From positions 84,490 through 148,489 of the forward strand of contig JAHBTW010000011.1 of NCBI GenBank assembly GCA_019638385.1: 64,000 nucleotides of DNA, in the 5' to 3' direction. A program made the position numbers and the translations under genes. Under the pieces are notes generated by a model, which was given only the letters and a program-made list of their open reading frames with translations, was not told the origin of the DNA and did not search any database. The DNA comes from Saprospiraceae bacterium. Its GTDB lineage: Bacteria; Bacteroidota; Bacteroidia; Chitinophagales; Saprospiraceae. Positions 50,348 to 58,979 of the stretch are shown piece by piece; the first letter of the stretch is position 1, and each line of letters opens with the position of its first letter.

Positions 50348-51074
50348 CGTACCAACTACAACTTTCGTTGCTCCCGACAAAATATCGGAATTTGTGGTCT
50401 GGACTTTCTCTTCGTCATATCTCCGGCTACTGAGCCGAAAAATTAGACGCCTCCCGTCAAGTCTCTACACCTTTTCCGATTGTGAAACCGGAACTTGGCT
50501 CGGGATTGCCAGTCCAAAATTGGATAAGGGTTCCCCGAATTTGAGAGGTTCTACTTTTCAGATTTCCCTGAAAGCACCCAAATTTTTATTGTTCTTTGCT
50601 CTGAACGTATCCGTCTGACTGTGGCAATTTGGACAAAGCAGCACCAAATTTTGAAGAAGATGGTTAGTACGAACGCCATCTTTATGGTGCAGTTCCATTT
50701 CAAGCGACTTGTCGTTCCAGGAATCAATCCCACAAATTTCACATCTGTTTTCTTTGATTCCTTCTTCAATAAGCCTCTTTTTTAATTTAGAGGATTGATA
50801 ATGAGGGTGAAAATTCTTTTCAATAATATCCTTTAGAGGGATTTTGGGAGCATTTTTCCGAACTCCGATACCCGCCCGATTAGGGCGATAGCAATTGAGT
50901 TCTAAATCTCTTTTTTTGAAAGAATTGAAGTGAAGCCCAAGTATCGAAGCTGCTTCAGCCATACTTTGGGAACCCTCACATACTTCAATGAAGTGCAATT
51001 CATTGATTCGTTCCTTTATGGACCATTTCTTTTCCATTACACATCGTCAGCATTTTCAAAGAACAACACGATCT
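50348..51074 (-). mobile_element. Group I intron (727 nt) in the tRNA-Leu anticodon loop
   Basis: The intron sits between U34 and A35, the exact site of the cyanobacterial/plastid tRNA-Leu(UAA) intron. It ends in G (50348). Core elements on the minus strand are CTCTCAAATTCGGGGAACC (P3-P4 area, near 50530-50548), GGCAATCCCGAGCCAAG (50494-50510), GTGTAGAGACTTGACGGGAG (the R/P7 region with the G-binding site, about 50451-50470) and AAAGTCCAGACC (S/P7', about 50396-50407). These agree nearly base for base with my recollection of the Anabaena intron, subgroup IC3. An HNH gene fills the P1 loop. The intron should be self-splicing. Confidence 0.93.
50558..51037 (-). CDS. HNH homing endonuclease encoded in the tRNA-Leu intron
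   Basis: The product is 159 residues. The N-terminal part has a helix-turn-helix-like segment (SMAEAASILGLHFNSFKKRDLEL). The C-terminal zinc-stabilised HNH nuclease has CEICG at one end, the catalytic LEMELHHKDGVRTNHLLQNLVLLCPNCH, and ends ...NKNLGAFREI. It would cut intronless tRNA-Leu alleles and so spread the intron. It begins 37 nt inside the intron. Its last codons run through the sequence expected to form P1 3' and the P2 hairpin (TTTCAG/CTGAAA), so protein and ribozyme share bases. Confidence 0.9.
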   Translation of the reverse strand: MEKKWSIKERINELHFIEVCEGSQSMAEAASILGLHFNSFKKRDLELNCYRPNRAGIGVRKNAPKIPLKDIIEKNFHPHYQSSKLKKRLIEEGIKENRCEICGIDSWNDKSLEMELHHKDGVRTNHLLQNLVLLCPNCHSQTDTFRAKNNKNLGAFREI

Positions 51075-51145
51075 AAGTCCTGCGTGTCTACCTATTCCAC
51101 CACCCGGGCAAGGGGGTATCTACCTTTGTAGATGATTGTGGATTG

Positions 51146-51175
51146 CAAAAATAATCAAAACTATACGAATCAAAA
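51146..51175 (-). promoter_or_regulatory. Promoter of tRNA-Leu
   Basis: On the minus strand TTTTG (51171-51175) precedes TATTTTTG (51146-51153, TAnnTTTG match) with a ~17-nt spacer, 37 nt before the tRNA 5' end. Confidence 0.6.
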
Positions 51176-51176
51176 G

Positions 51177-51208
51177 AAAAAAGCCATCCCGCGAAGGAGT
51201 GGCTTTTC
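51177..51208 (-). terminator. Terminator between tRNA-Gly and tRNA-Leu
   Basis: Minus strand: AAGCCACTCC, a short loop, GGGATGGCTT and then six Ts, directly downstream of tRNA-Gly. The two tRNA genes are thus separate units. Confidence 0.75.
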
Positions 51209-51216
51209 TGTTTTGG

Positions 51217-51289
51217 AGCGGACAACGAGATTCGAACTCGCGACCTCAACCTTGGCAAGGTTGCGCTCTACCAACTGAGCTATGTCCGC
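51217..51289 (-). tRNA. tRNA-Gly(GCC)
   Basis: The cloverleaf is acceptor GCGGACA/TGTCCGC, D-arm AGCTCAGTTGGTAGAGC, anticodon arm CAACC-TTGCCAA-GGTTG with GCC, and T-arm CGCGAGTTCGAATCTCG. The discriminator is T73, and CCA is encoded (51216-51214), unlike in the neighbouring tRNA-Leu. Confidence 0.97.
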
Positions 51290-51308
51290 GTTTTTGCCGA
51301 AGCGAGCG

Positions 51309-51340
51309 CAAAGATAAAAGCGTTTTTAAAACAATGTCAA
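51309..51340 (-). promoter_or_regulatory. Promoter of tRNA-Gly
   Basis: On the minus strand TTGACA (51335-51340) is followed by TATCTTTG (51309-51316), an exact TAnnTTTG, 20 nt before the tRNA start. Confidence 0.6.
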
Positions 51341-51398
51341 GTAGTTTTTACTTTTTTTTTCAATCTTTTTTTCAATAGTCTGATAAGCAGCGGATTGG

Positions 51399-53519
51399 TT
51401 ACCCCTCTATTTCCCGGTTGTCAATTTTTCGTTTGAGGTAGTAGTAGGTTTCCATCTGGGAGCGGATGGGAATATCGCTGGAGGTGCGACGGTAGTGGTT
51501 CGTCATTTGCGCATCCAGTACCCGGGCTTTCACATTGTCGTTGAGTTGGATGTCGAGATAGTCTTTGATATCTTCTTTGATGGCCGGGTCATACACCGGA
51601 AAAGCCGTTTCGACGCGGAAGGAGAGATTGCGCACCATCCAATCGGCACTGGACATCAGCATCAATTCCTTGCCCCCATGATGGAAGAAAAACACCCGCC
51701 CGTGTTCTAAGTAGCGATCTACAATACTGACGACCTGTATCTTGTCGCTGTAGCCCGGAATGCCGGCAGCCAGACAACATATACCCCGGATGATGAGATG
51801 AATTTCGACGCCCGTCTTTCCCGCTTCGTACAGCTTTTCAATCATTTCGCGGTCTTGCAGGCTGTTCATTTTTAATACAACACGAGCTTTCTTTTTGGCT
51901 TTGGCCTGCGCAATTTCAAAATCAATTAATTCCAGCAAACGGCTGCGCAGGTTGAACTGCCCTACCAGGAGGTGCTCAAACGGCTGGAGCGGCTCCTTGC
52001 CGGTTTCCAGATAGGAAAACACCCGCGCCATTTCGGCGGTGATGCGTTCATCGGCTGTGAAGAGGCCGTAGTCGGAATACACTTTGGCGGTTTCTTCGTG
52101 GTAGTTGCCGGTAGAGAGGTAGCCGTAGAGTTTGGGACCTTTGGGTTCCATTCGGCGCACCAGGCCCAATTTGCAATGCACCTTCAGCCCCGGAAAGCTG
52201 TAATGCACCGCCACACCGGCCTTCTCCAGACGCTCGCCCCATTCGATGTTGGCCTCCTCGTCGAAGCGGGCCTTCACCTCAATGAACACTGATACCTGCT
52301 TGCCGGCCTTCACGGCGTTGATGAGGGCCTCCATGATGCGCGATTTGCGGGCCACGCGGTACTGTGTGATCTTGATATGCGTCACCTTGGGGTCGCGGGA
52401 GGCCTCGTCGAAGAAGCGCACCACGCTGTCGTACGACTGGAACGGGGTGTGAATGAGCTGGTCTTTTTGCCGAATGGCTCTGAAAATATCTTTTGCCATT
52501 GTGATGACCGGGTGGGCGAGCGGCTCCATCGGCGGGTACTTGAGGTGCGTCATGCCGAAATCGGGAAAGCGGAAAAAGTCAAAATTGTTGTGATACCGGC
52601 CCTCCTGAAGGATATCGTATTTTTCCAGGTCGAAAACCTGTTGAAGCAACTCCAGCAACGGGGCGGGCATTTCGCGATCATAAACAAATCGGGAGGCCGG
52701 CCCCACATGGCGCTTGGCTAAGCTATCCTTTATTTTCTGGATCAAATCGCCGGAGTACTCATCGTCAATGTACAGCTCTGCGTCGCGGGTGAGCTTGATG
52801 GAAAAGGTGTCCATGATGTCATAGCCGGGAAACATGTAGGAAACGCTGTGCCGCACAATGTCATCCAAAAAAATGACGTCGTAGCGCCCGCCGGGCGAGG
52901 GCAGCCGCACAAAGCGCGGCAGGTGGTCGGAGGGAATATTGACAATGGCGTACTGCACCGGGGCATTGGGTTCGTCTTTGCTCTGGAGCACCACGGTGAG
53001 GTACAGCGCCCGGTTGATGAGAAAGGGACGGATTTTGTTTTTGACCAACAAAACCGGCTGTACATAGGGCAACATGTGATCCTGAAAGTACTCCTCCACA
53101 AAGGTCTTTTGCCGTTCGTTGAGGTCTAAGCGGCGCAGCAGGTGGATGCGATTTTTGCGCAGTTCGGGCACAATTTGTTTTTCCAAAATACGGCTGAACT
53201 CCTGCTGTTGCTTGTTGACGATGTGCTGAATTTCGCGCACCACCATTTTGGGCGGTATCTCTAATTCTCTTTTGGTCTTTTTGCCTACGCGCAGGAGGTT
53301 GCGCTGGTTGGCCATGCGCACCCGAAAGAACTCGTCCAGATTGGAAGAGTAAATGGCCAGAAACTTGATGCGCTCAAAGAGCGGCACCGTGGGGTCCATC
53401 GCTTCCTGAAGTACCCGGTAATTGAACGACAGCCAGCTGATGTCGCGGTGGATAAACGGAACGTGATCTTCCGTTTCAAACAGCGGCAGGTTCGATTTCA
53501 GGCGCGATATGGTAAGCAT
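51399..53519 (-). CDS. ppk1: Polyphosphate kinase 1
   Basis: The 706-residue enzyme reversibly polymerises ATP gamma-phosphate into polyphosphate. The N-terminal domain has HRDISWLSFNYRVLQEA and YSSNLDEFFRVRMA. The catalytic PLD-like domains show FPGLKVHCKLGLV (phosphorylated His) and YLSTGNYHEETAKVYSDYGLFTA, then SADWMVRNLSFRVE. Length and motifs are canonical. It is a single gene, divergent from the MoxR-like ATPase gene, with a GGCGCG/CGCGCC hairpin (53554-53581) between the two. Confidence 0.97.
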   Translation of the reverse strand: MLTISRLKSNLPLFETEDHVPFIHRDISWLSFNYRVLQEAMDPTVPLFERIKFLAIYSSNLDEFFRVRMANQRNLLRVGKKTKRELEIPPKMVVREIQHIVNKQQQEFSRILEKQIVPELRKNRIHLLRRLDLNERQKTFVEEYFQDHMLPYVQPVLLVKNKIRPFLINRALYLTVVLQSKDEPNAPVQYAIVNIPSDHLPRFVRLPSPGGRYDVIFLDDIVRHSVSYMFPGYDIMDTFSIKLTRDAELYIDDEYSGDLIQKIKDSLAKRHVGPASRFVYDREMPAPLLELLQQVFDLEKYDILQEGRYHNNFDFFRFPDFGMTHLKYPPMEPLAHPVITMAKDIFRAIRQKDQLIHTPFQSYDSVVRFFDEASRDPKVTHIKITQYRVARKSRIMEALINAVKAGKQVSVFIEVKARFDEEANIEWGERLEKAGVAVHYSFPGLKVHCKLGLVRRMEPKGPKLYGYLSTGNYHEETAKVYSDYGLFTADERITAEMARVFSYLETGKEPLQPFEHLLVGQFNLRSRLLELIDFEIAQAKAKKKARVVLKMNSLQDREMIEKLYEAGKTGVEIHLIIRGICCLAAGIPGYSDKIQVVSIVDRYLEHGRVFFFHHGGKELMLMSSADWMVRNLSFRVETAFPVYDPAIKEDIKDYLDIQLNDNVKARVLDAQMTNHYRRTSSDIPIRSQMETYYYLKRKIDNREIEG

Positions 53520-53657
53520 AGTTGCAGCAGTATTTAATAATTAGCATGTACAACGGCGCGAAGAGATTGTTTGCCGCGCCGCGAAATTAAGTATCCAAAA
53601 CCATTACCCACCTTGCGCGTTTCATTTCTTTTTCATCCGTCAATCATTCTGCACAAA

Positions 53658-55136
53658 ATGCATCATTCCATAACGACCCTCGGTCAGCTCAAAGCTTCCG
53701 GTTATCAACCAAAATCCATCAAACAAGAATTGCGCGACAACTTGGTGGGCATCCTCCAACAACGCAAAAAAGTGTTTGAGGGTATCATCGGGTTCGACGA
53801 TACGGTATTGCCCGACATTGAGCGCGCGGTGCTCTCCCGGCACAACATGCTGTTGCTCGGCTTGCGCGGGCAGGCCAAAACCCGCATCGCCCGCCTGCTC
53901 GTACATTTGCTCGACGAGTATGTGCCGGTAGTGGCGGGCAGCGAACTCAACGACGATCCGTTGCATCCCATTTCCCGGTTTGCCAAAGAACTCATTGCCG
54001 AAAAAGGCGATGATACCCCCGTGGCCTGGATGCACCGCGACGAGCGCTATGTGGAAAAATTGGCCACCCCCGATGTGAGCGTAGCCGACCTCATCGGCGA
54101 TGTGGACCCCATCAAGGCCGCCACGCTCAAGCTACCCTACTCCGACGAGCGCGTTATCCATTTCGGCCTCGTGCCGCATTCGCATCGCAGCATATTTGTG
54201 ATCAATGAATTGCCCGATTTACAGGCCCGTATTCAGGTGTCGTTGTTCAACATCCTGCAGGAAGGCGATATTCAAATCCGGGGTTTCAAACTTCGACTGC
54301 CTTTAGACATTCAGTTTGTTTTCACCGCCAACCCCGAAGACTACACCAACCGGGGCAGCATCATCACGCCGCTGAAAGACCGCATCGAAAGCCAGATACT
54401 GACTCACTATCCGAAAACGGTGGAAATCGCCCGCCTTATCACCCGGCAGGAAGCTACCCTGGCCGAGGATCAGAAAAAGTCGGTGAAGGTGCCCGATTTG
54501 TTGGAGATTTTATTGGAACGCATTTCCTTCACGGCCCGCGAAAGTGAGTGGGTGGATTCCAAAAGCGGCGTATCGGCCCGCTTGAGTATATCGGGGTATG
54601 AAAACTTAGTGAGCACTGCCGAGCGCCGCATGCTCATCAACAAAGAAAAATCAACCACAGCCCGCATCACTGATTTCTGGGGTGTGGTGCCCGCCATTAC
54701 CGGCAAGGTGGAATTGGTATATGAAGGCGAACAGGAAGGCCCGTACCAGGTGGCCATGCACTTGTTCGGCAAAGCGGTGAAAGAATTGTTTTTAGATCAT
54801 TTCCCCAATCCCGACAAGCTCAAAAAAGGCCGCGATACCGACCCCTACGGCGTGCTTCGCGCCTGGTTCTCAGGAGGCAATGCCGCTCAATTGCTCATAG
54901 ACGGCAGCGAAAAAGACCACCGTGCCATATTGGAGGGGGTAGCCGGCTTGCGCAAATTGGTGGAAAAAACCCTCAATCTCTCCGGCGAGGAGGCATACCC
55001 GTACATGGAATTGGTCCTGCACGGTCTGGCCGAGTTCAATGTGGTGAATAAAGAGATATTAGAAGCCGGCCTCAATTTCCGCGATCTGTTGGCCGGTATG
55101 CTCAATGATACCGATTTTGACGAGGAGGATTTTTAG
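53658..55136 (+). CDS. MoxR/magnesium-chelatase-like AAA+ ATPase
   Basis: The 492-residue product starts at ATG 53658 (MHHSITTLGQLKASGY). Walker A is variant: LLLGLRGQAKTRIARLL (GxxGxAKT). The B region reads RSIFVINELPDLQARIQVSLFNILQEGDIQIRGF, where Asn-Glu takes the place of Asp-Glu. A sensor-1 FVFTANPEDYTNRG follows. This is the MoxR-type chaperone ATPase that usually works with a VWA-domain partner to load or activate other proteins; no VWA gene is adjacent here. The C-terminal ~150 residues are helical. Confidence 0.8.
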   Translation: MHHSITTLGQLKASGYQPKSIKQELRDNLVGILQQRKKVFEGIIGFDDTVLPDIERAVLSRHNMLLLGLRGQAKTRIARLLVHLLDEYVPVVAGSELNDDPLHPISRFAKELIAEKGDDTPVAWMHRDERYVEKLATPDVSVADLIGDVDPIKAATLKLPYSDERVIHFGLVPHSHRSIFVINELPDLQARIQVSLFNILQEGDIQIRGFKLRLPLDIQFVFTANPEDYTNRGSIITPLKDRIESQILTHYPKTVEIARLITRQEATLAEDQKKSVKVPDLLEILLERISFTARESEWVDSKSGVSARLSISGYENLVSTAERRMLINKEKSTTARITDFWGVVPAITGKVELVYEGEQEGPYQVAMHLFGKAVKELFLDHFPNPDKLKKGRDTDPYGVLRAWFSGGNAAQLLIDGSEKDHRAILEGVAGLRKLVEKTLNLSGEEAYPYMELVLHGLAEFNVVNKEILEAGLNFRDLLAGMLNDTDFDEEDF

Positions 55137-55324
55137 AAGTTAGCTACGAGCTTCGAGTTGCGAGCTTCGAGTTTGCGCGGGATGCACTCGCAGCTATCCA
55201 GCCTGCGCGAGCCTGCGCTTGAAGAACTCGCAGCTCGTAGCTATAAAAATAAAAGCCCTTCGTCTGTGCTATTCGCCCGGTCGGTGTTGTTATAGCTAAT
55301 ATTGCATCCAAAACATCACGCATC
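55137..55324. repeat. Spacer with an inverted TAGCTACGAGC repeat
   Basis: TAGCTACGAGC (55141-55151) and GCTCGTAGCTA (55233-55243) form an 11-bp perfect inverted repeat. It encloses more GAGCTTCGAGTTGCGAGCTT words and two GCCTGCGCG words. This is the longest member of the family at 16.66 and 23.98 kb. No gene is seen. Confidence 0.75.
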
Positions 55325-56845
55325 ATGCTATACCTATTGGGCTTTGCCGGCGCCGTACTCAGTTTATTGGCCTGGCTGTACCTCAAAGCAAAGCAAAAAA
55401 ACACCAGCGGCTTGCCGGCCGGTTTTGTGCTCGCGCTCGGCGCCTATCTCATCGGCCTGTTGATTTCCGGCGCATCGGTTGATTTCAAATTGGGCATTTT
55501 CGCGCGGGACATGCTGATCATCGGCGTGTCCGGACTGGCCATGATGGCCATGCTGGCACGGCGCAAAGGCATGGCGCCCGCGTTGATAGCCCTCGTGTTG
55601 ATATTAGTCTGGGCATTCCAGTTTTGGGTGAAACCCACTTTCCAAAACCAAATCCAGGCAGATGGGATAGAATTGGATAAAGACGGCGAGCTGCTCATTC
55701 AACTTACCGAAGGTCGGCAGGTGGAAGAACTGCGCGACTTGGCCACCCGTTTCGGGCTGGAATTAAGTCTCGCATTTGAACCGGCAGATGCGGGCATTAC
55801 CCAATTGGACGATTACCACCTCGTGAATGTGCCGCCCCGGTACGAACGCCGTCTCGCTCGCGTAAAAAAAGCCTTGAAAGGCTCCGGCGTCGTGGATTGG
55901 TTAGAAGAAAACGAGGTGATCCGCGTGGCGCCGATGCCATCTGCGCAACCCGCTCCTGCCCGCCGTCAATACGGCGTTGACGACCCCGGATTGGCCCAAC
56001 TGTGGGGCTTCGATGCCATGCAAGTGGACCGGCTCTACGAACTGTTGCGCGAGGGCAAGGTGAATCCTAAGAAAAAAGCCCTCATCGCCATATTGGATAC
56101 CGGTATTGATGCCGGCCACGAAGATATCAAAGCCAACTACCGCTCGTTGCGCAGCACTTACGACAACGACCCCATGAAGCACGGCACACACTGTGCCGGC
56201 ATAGCCGCTGCGGTGTCGAACAACGGTGTCGGCGTGGCATCTTTCTCCACCGATAATTCCTTTTTTCAGGTGACGAGCATCAAGGTGCTGAATGCCGGCG
56301 GGTCGGGTACGCAGCAGTCTATCATTCGCGGCATGATTGAAGCCGCCGATGCGGGCGCCGATGTGATTTCCATGTCATTGGGCGGACGCACCGGTTCGAC
56401 CAAACAAACGGCTTATGAAAAAGCAGTGCGGTATGCCGCTCAAAAGGGCGCTATTGTGGTGGCGGCTGCGGGCAACTCTAACCGCAATGCGCGCGAGTTT
56501 GCACCGGTAAACGCTACGGGCGTCATCGGCGTAAGCGCGGTGGATGTTGAATTGAACCGTGCGGTGTTTTCCAATTTCGTCAGCGACATCGAGTGGGCCG
56601 TGGCGGCTCCGGGCGTCAATATCTATTCTACCATTCCGGGCAATCAGTACGCTTCGTTCAACGGCACTTCCATGGCTACGCCTTATGTGGCAGGTTTGGT
56701 GGGTTTGCTGAAAAGCATACGCCCCGAACTGACGGCCAAAGAGGTTTATACGCTGTTGAAAGACACGGGCAAAGACACCAAAAACACCCGTGAGACCGGC
56801 CGGCTCATCCAGCCGGAACAGGCATTGCGGCAGTTGTTGCGATAG
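55325..56845 (+). CDS. Membrane-anchored subtilisin-like (S8) serine protease
   Basis: The product is 506 residues. Four hydrophobic helices occupy about residues 1-110 (for example AGAVLSLLAWLYL and LIALVLILVWAFQFWV). A propeptide-like region follows (about 115-205), then the S8 domain: Asp258 in AILDTGID, His286 in KHGTHCAGIAA, Asn in AAAGNSN, and nucleophile Ser449 in NGTSMATPYVAGL. All triad residues are present. The helices in front suggest a protease held at the inner membrane. It converges with the HTH regulator gene, 5 bp away. Confidence 0.9.
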   Translation: MLYLLGFAGAVLSLLAWLYLKAKQKNTSGLPAGFVLALGAYLIGLLISGASVDFKLGIFARDMLIIGVSGLAMMAMLARRKGMAPALIALVLILVWAFQFWVKPTFQNQIQADGIELDKDGELLIQLTEGRQVEELRDLATRFGLELSLAFEPADAGITQLDDYHLVNVPPRYERRLARVKKALKGSGVVDWLEENEVIRVAPMPSAQPAPARRQYGVDDPGLAQLWGFDAMQVDRLYELLREGKVNPKKKALIAILDTGIDAGHEDIKANYRSLRSTYDNDPMKHGTHCAGIAAAVSNNGVGVASFSTDNSFFQVTSIKVLNAGGSGTQQSIIRGMIEAADAGADVISMSLGGRTGSTKQTAYEKAVRYAAQKGAIVVAAAGNSNRNAREFAPVNATGVIGVSAVDVELNRAVFSNFVSDIEWAVAAPGVNIYSTIPGNQYASFNGTSMATPYVAGLVGLLKSIRPELTAKEVYTLLKDTGKDTKNTRETGRLIQPEQALRQLLR

Positions 56846-56850
56846 AAGCG

Positions 56851-57864
56851 TCAGGCTATTTCCTGCACCCGTACTTCAATGCGGCGGCGCGTAATTTCCA
56901 CCTTGCGTTTGAGATGGTGAAAAAAAGCGGTGCGCACATGCTCGGCCTGCGCGCTCATGGGTACCGACTTGCTGATGAGGCGCTTAAACCAGTCGTCCAC
57001 AAAACGACAGATGCGCGGGTCGGTGGTGGTGAGGTAATTGGGGTCGCCGAAGGTGGAAAATACCATTTGTGCGCGCGGCGAATCCACTAATATGGTATTG
57101 TTGGTATAAAGCGTGTCGTTGTGCAGCAAGCGGAACGGCGAGCCTTGTTCCGGGGTTTGGCGCGGCTTGAACTTGCGCCCCGCTTCGGCCATAGCGCAGA
57201 GGTGGACGGCCAGCTGATCGAGCCGGTCGCAGAGCATCAGCGCCTGTTCGGCCTCGGCAATGACGCCGCTGTTGAAATGGTGTTCGATCTGATTGAGCGT
57301 ATTGTCGAAGATGTTGATGCTCCACAACTCGGTGGTATCTAAGCGAAAATAAAGGTCGAGAATTTCCTGCCCCAGCTTCACGGCATGCGGCGGAATGAGG
57401 TGCAGCGCAAAAGGCTGCTGTCGCAAATAATCGAAGGCCCACACCGTGCGGCCCCAAACATAGAGCTTAAAGATAGCGAGGTCGGGAAAAAGGAAATAGT
57501 AAAACACCGGAATTTCAGAAGAGGTGTAATAGACTTTGGTATCCCGAAAATTGTCCAATCGGCTGAGATTGCGATGCAACTCCAGCAGATAGTCGTCAAT
57601 GCTGCTGATGGGAGTAGAAAAAGCGCTGAGCGAAAAGTAAAAGGTATCGGAGCCGCCCAGTACGAGTTCGTCCAATGAAATGCGGAAGTGTTTGGCCAGC
57701 AGGGCTACTTCGGAGGGGCTGAGCAGGGTGTCGCCGCGGAGGCGCCGATAGATGGCATCTTTACTGACATTCAGTAATTTACACAACGCCTCCACTGCCT
57801 CCGATTTTTTAGAAAAGGCAGCACTGATGCGATCCAACAGTTGTTGTTGTAAATTTTCCTGCAT
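56851..57864 (-). CDS. HTH-domain transcriptional regulator of unknown regulon
   Basis: The 337-residue product starts at ATG 57862-57864. Residues ~1-70 form a Cro-like helix-turn-helix: KSEAVEALCKLLNVSKDAIYRRLRGDTLLSPSEVALLAKHFRISLDELV. The rest is a predicted helical domain with many aromatic residues (YYTSSEIPVFYYFLFPDLAIFKLYVW, WSINIFDNTLNQIEHHF), and no known ligand fold was recognised. Similar HTH-plus-long-tail proteins are frequent in Bacteroidota. It is divergent from the envelope protein gene at 57966 and may control it. Confidence 0.75.
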   Translation of the reverse strand: MQENLQQQLLDRISAAFSKKSEAVEALCKLLNVSKDAIYRRLRGDTLLSPSEVALLAKHFRISLDELVLGGSDTFYFSLSAFSTPISSIDDYLLELHRNLSRLDNFRDTKVYYTSSEIPVFYYFLFPDLAIFKLYVWGRTVWAFDYLRQQPFALHLIPPHAVKLGQEILDLYFRLDTTELWSINIFDNTLNQIEHHFNSGVIAEAEQALMLCDRLDQLAVHLCAMAEAGRKFKPRQTPEQGSPFRLLHNDTLYTNNTILVDSPRAQMVFSTFGDPNYLTTTDPRICRFVDDWFKRLISKSVPMSAQAEHVRTAFFHHLKRKVEITRRRIEVRVQEIA

Positions 57865-57965
57865 AATGATAAAGGCGTATAGAGCGGTTAAAAATGGGGA
57901 TAAATCATATCTTGCGCAAACTTCGGCTGAAAAAAACACGTCTTTGCTGAAAAAAACTCACAACC

Positions 57966-58904
57966 ATGCGTCTATACCGTTTACCGCTCATTTTCACAAT
58001 GGCCTGTTTTTTTCAATTCGGCTTCACCGCATACACCGCCGCTCAGGTGCAAAAAACCACCGTAACACAGGGCGTCATGCTTCGCGTTGAGATGAAAGAC
58101 GGCAATGTAATAGTGGGGCGCCGGTTGGCGATGACGGAAGACGACCTTATCCTCGATACGCCGGCTTACGGAAAACTGAGCATTCCTTTAGACGACATTC
58201 GCGAGATCAGGGAAATCCCGGAAAGGGATGTGGTGGGCGGGAACTATTGGCACTACAACTACGCCGCCAACCAGAATTTTGTAAGCCCCAATGCCTTCGG
58301 CTTGCGCAAAAACGAATGGCAATACCACAATTTTATGTTGGCTTTCAACCAGTTGAGCTACGGGATCACCGATAAGTTGAGTATTCATGCGGCTACGGAG
58401 CTGATCAGCCCCATCGTCAGTTTTTCAGAGCAGGAATTCGGCGGACCGGGCTACATGATCCGCCCCCATTACACGTTTACAGTACATCCCGAAAAGGTCG
58501 CCATCGGCGCCGGCGTTACATTGATAGGGGTTCCATTCAGCGAAAAATTTATGGATGTGGCAGCGCCCTATGTTGTGGTCAATCTGGGCAATCGCAATAC
58601 GTATGCAAACATCAGCGCCGGCTGGGCTTTTGGCAAAAGGGACAACTTCTTTTTTTTCGAACCGCAGCGAAGCTCGCCCCTGATGCTCTCGGCAGGCGGC
58701 ACAGTACGCCTTTCGAAGCTCGTATCCCTGACCACCGAGAACTGGCTGTGGTCCAATACTTTTGAAAATCTGTTTATGAATACGTTGGGGGTTGCGCTCA
58801 GCGGCGAACGCGTCACCTGGCGCATCGGCCTCGTCGGCTTCGGCGATTCTTTCGGTTATTTCGTTGCGCCGATTCCCGTAGCAAGTCTCACGGCGCGGCT
58901 CTGA
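57966..58904 (+). CDS. Exported, probably outer-membrane beta-barrel protein of unknown function
   Basis: The product is 312 residues. The signal peptide is LPLIFTMACFFQFGFTAYTAAQ. Residues ~35-90 form a small beta domain (VMLRVEMKDGNVIVGRRLAMTEDDLILDTPAYGKLSIPLDDIREI), with the look of an SH3-like or Sm-like strand set. The remaining ~220 residues alternate polar and aromatic residues (YHNFMLAFNQLSYGITDKLSIHAATE, YANISAGWAFGKRDNFFFFEP), as in barrel strands, and the protein ends ASLTARL. No substrate is known. Confidence 0.65.
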   Translation: MRLYRLPLIFTMACFFQFGFTAYTAAQVQKTTVTQGVMLRVEMKDGNVIVGRRLAMTEDDLILDTPAYGKLSIPLDDIREIREIPERDVVGGNYWHYNYAANQNFVSPNAFGLRKNEWQYHNFMLAFNQLSYGITDKLSIHAATELISPIVSFSEQEFGGPGYMIRPHYTFTVHPEKVAIGAGVTLIGVPFSEKFMDVAAPYVVVNLGNRNTYANISAGWAFGKRDNFFFFEPQRSSPLMLSAGGTVRLSKLVSLTTENWLWSNTFENLFMNTLGVALSGERVTWRIGLVGFGDSFGYFVAPIPVASLTARL

Positions 58905-58979
58905 TTTGAAAAAATCTCTGTGCTATTGGGCCGAAATTGCGACCTTTGAACGGCGCAATTGCATACAGCCCACATCGCT

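Larger units (their letters stand above)
50297..51109 (-). tRNA. tRNA-Leu(UAA), split by a group I intron
   Basis: The 5' exon is 51075-51109 (35 nt: GCCCGGGTGG...GCAGGACTT). The 3' exon is 50297-50347 (51 nt: AAAATCCTG...TCCGGGTA). Spliced, the anticodon arm is CAGGA-CTTAAAA-TCCTG, so the anticodon is UAA. The molecule has the long class II variable arm (TGGCC...GGCC), a GCGGGTTCGATTCCCGC T-arm, A73 and no encoded CCA. The body closely follows bacterial tRNA-Leu. The cut is after U34 of the anticodon. It has its own promoter and a terminator downstream; tRNA-Gly lies just upstream. Confidence 0.95.
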
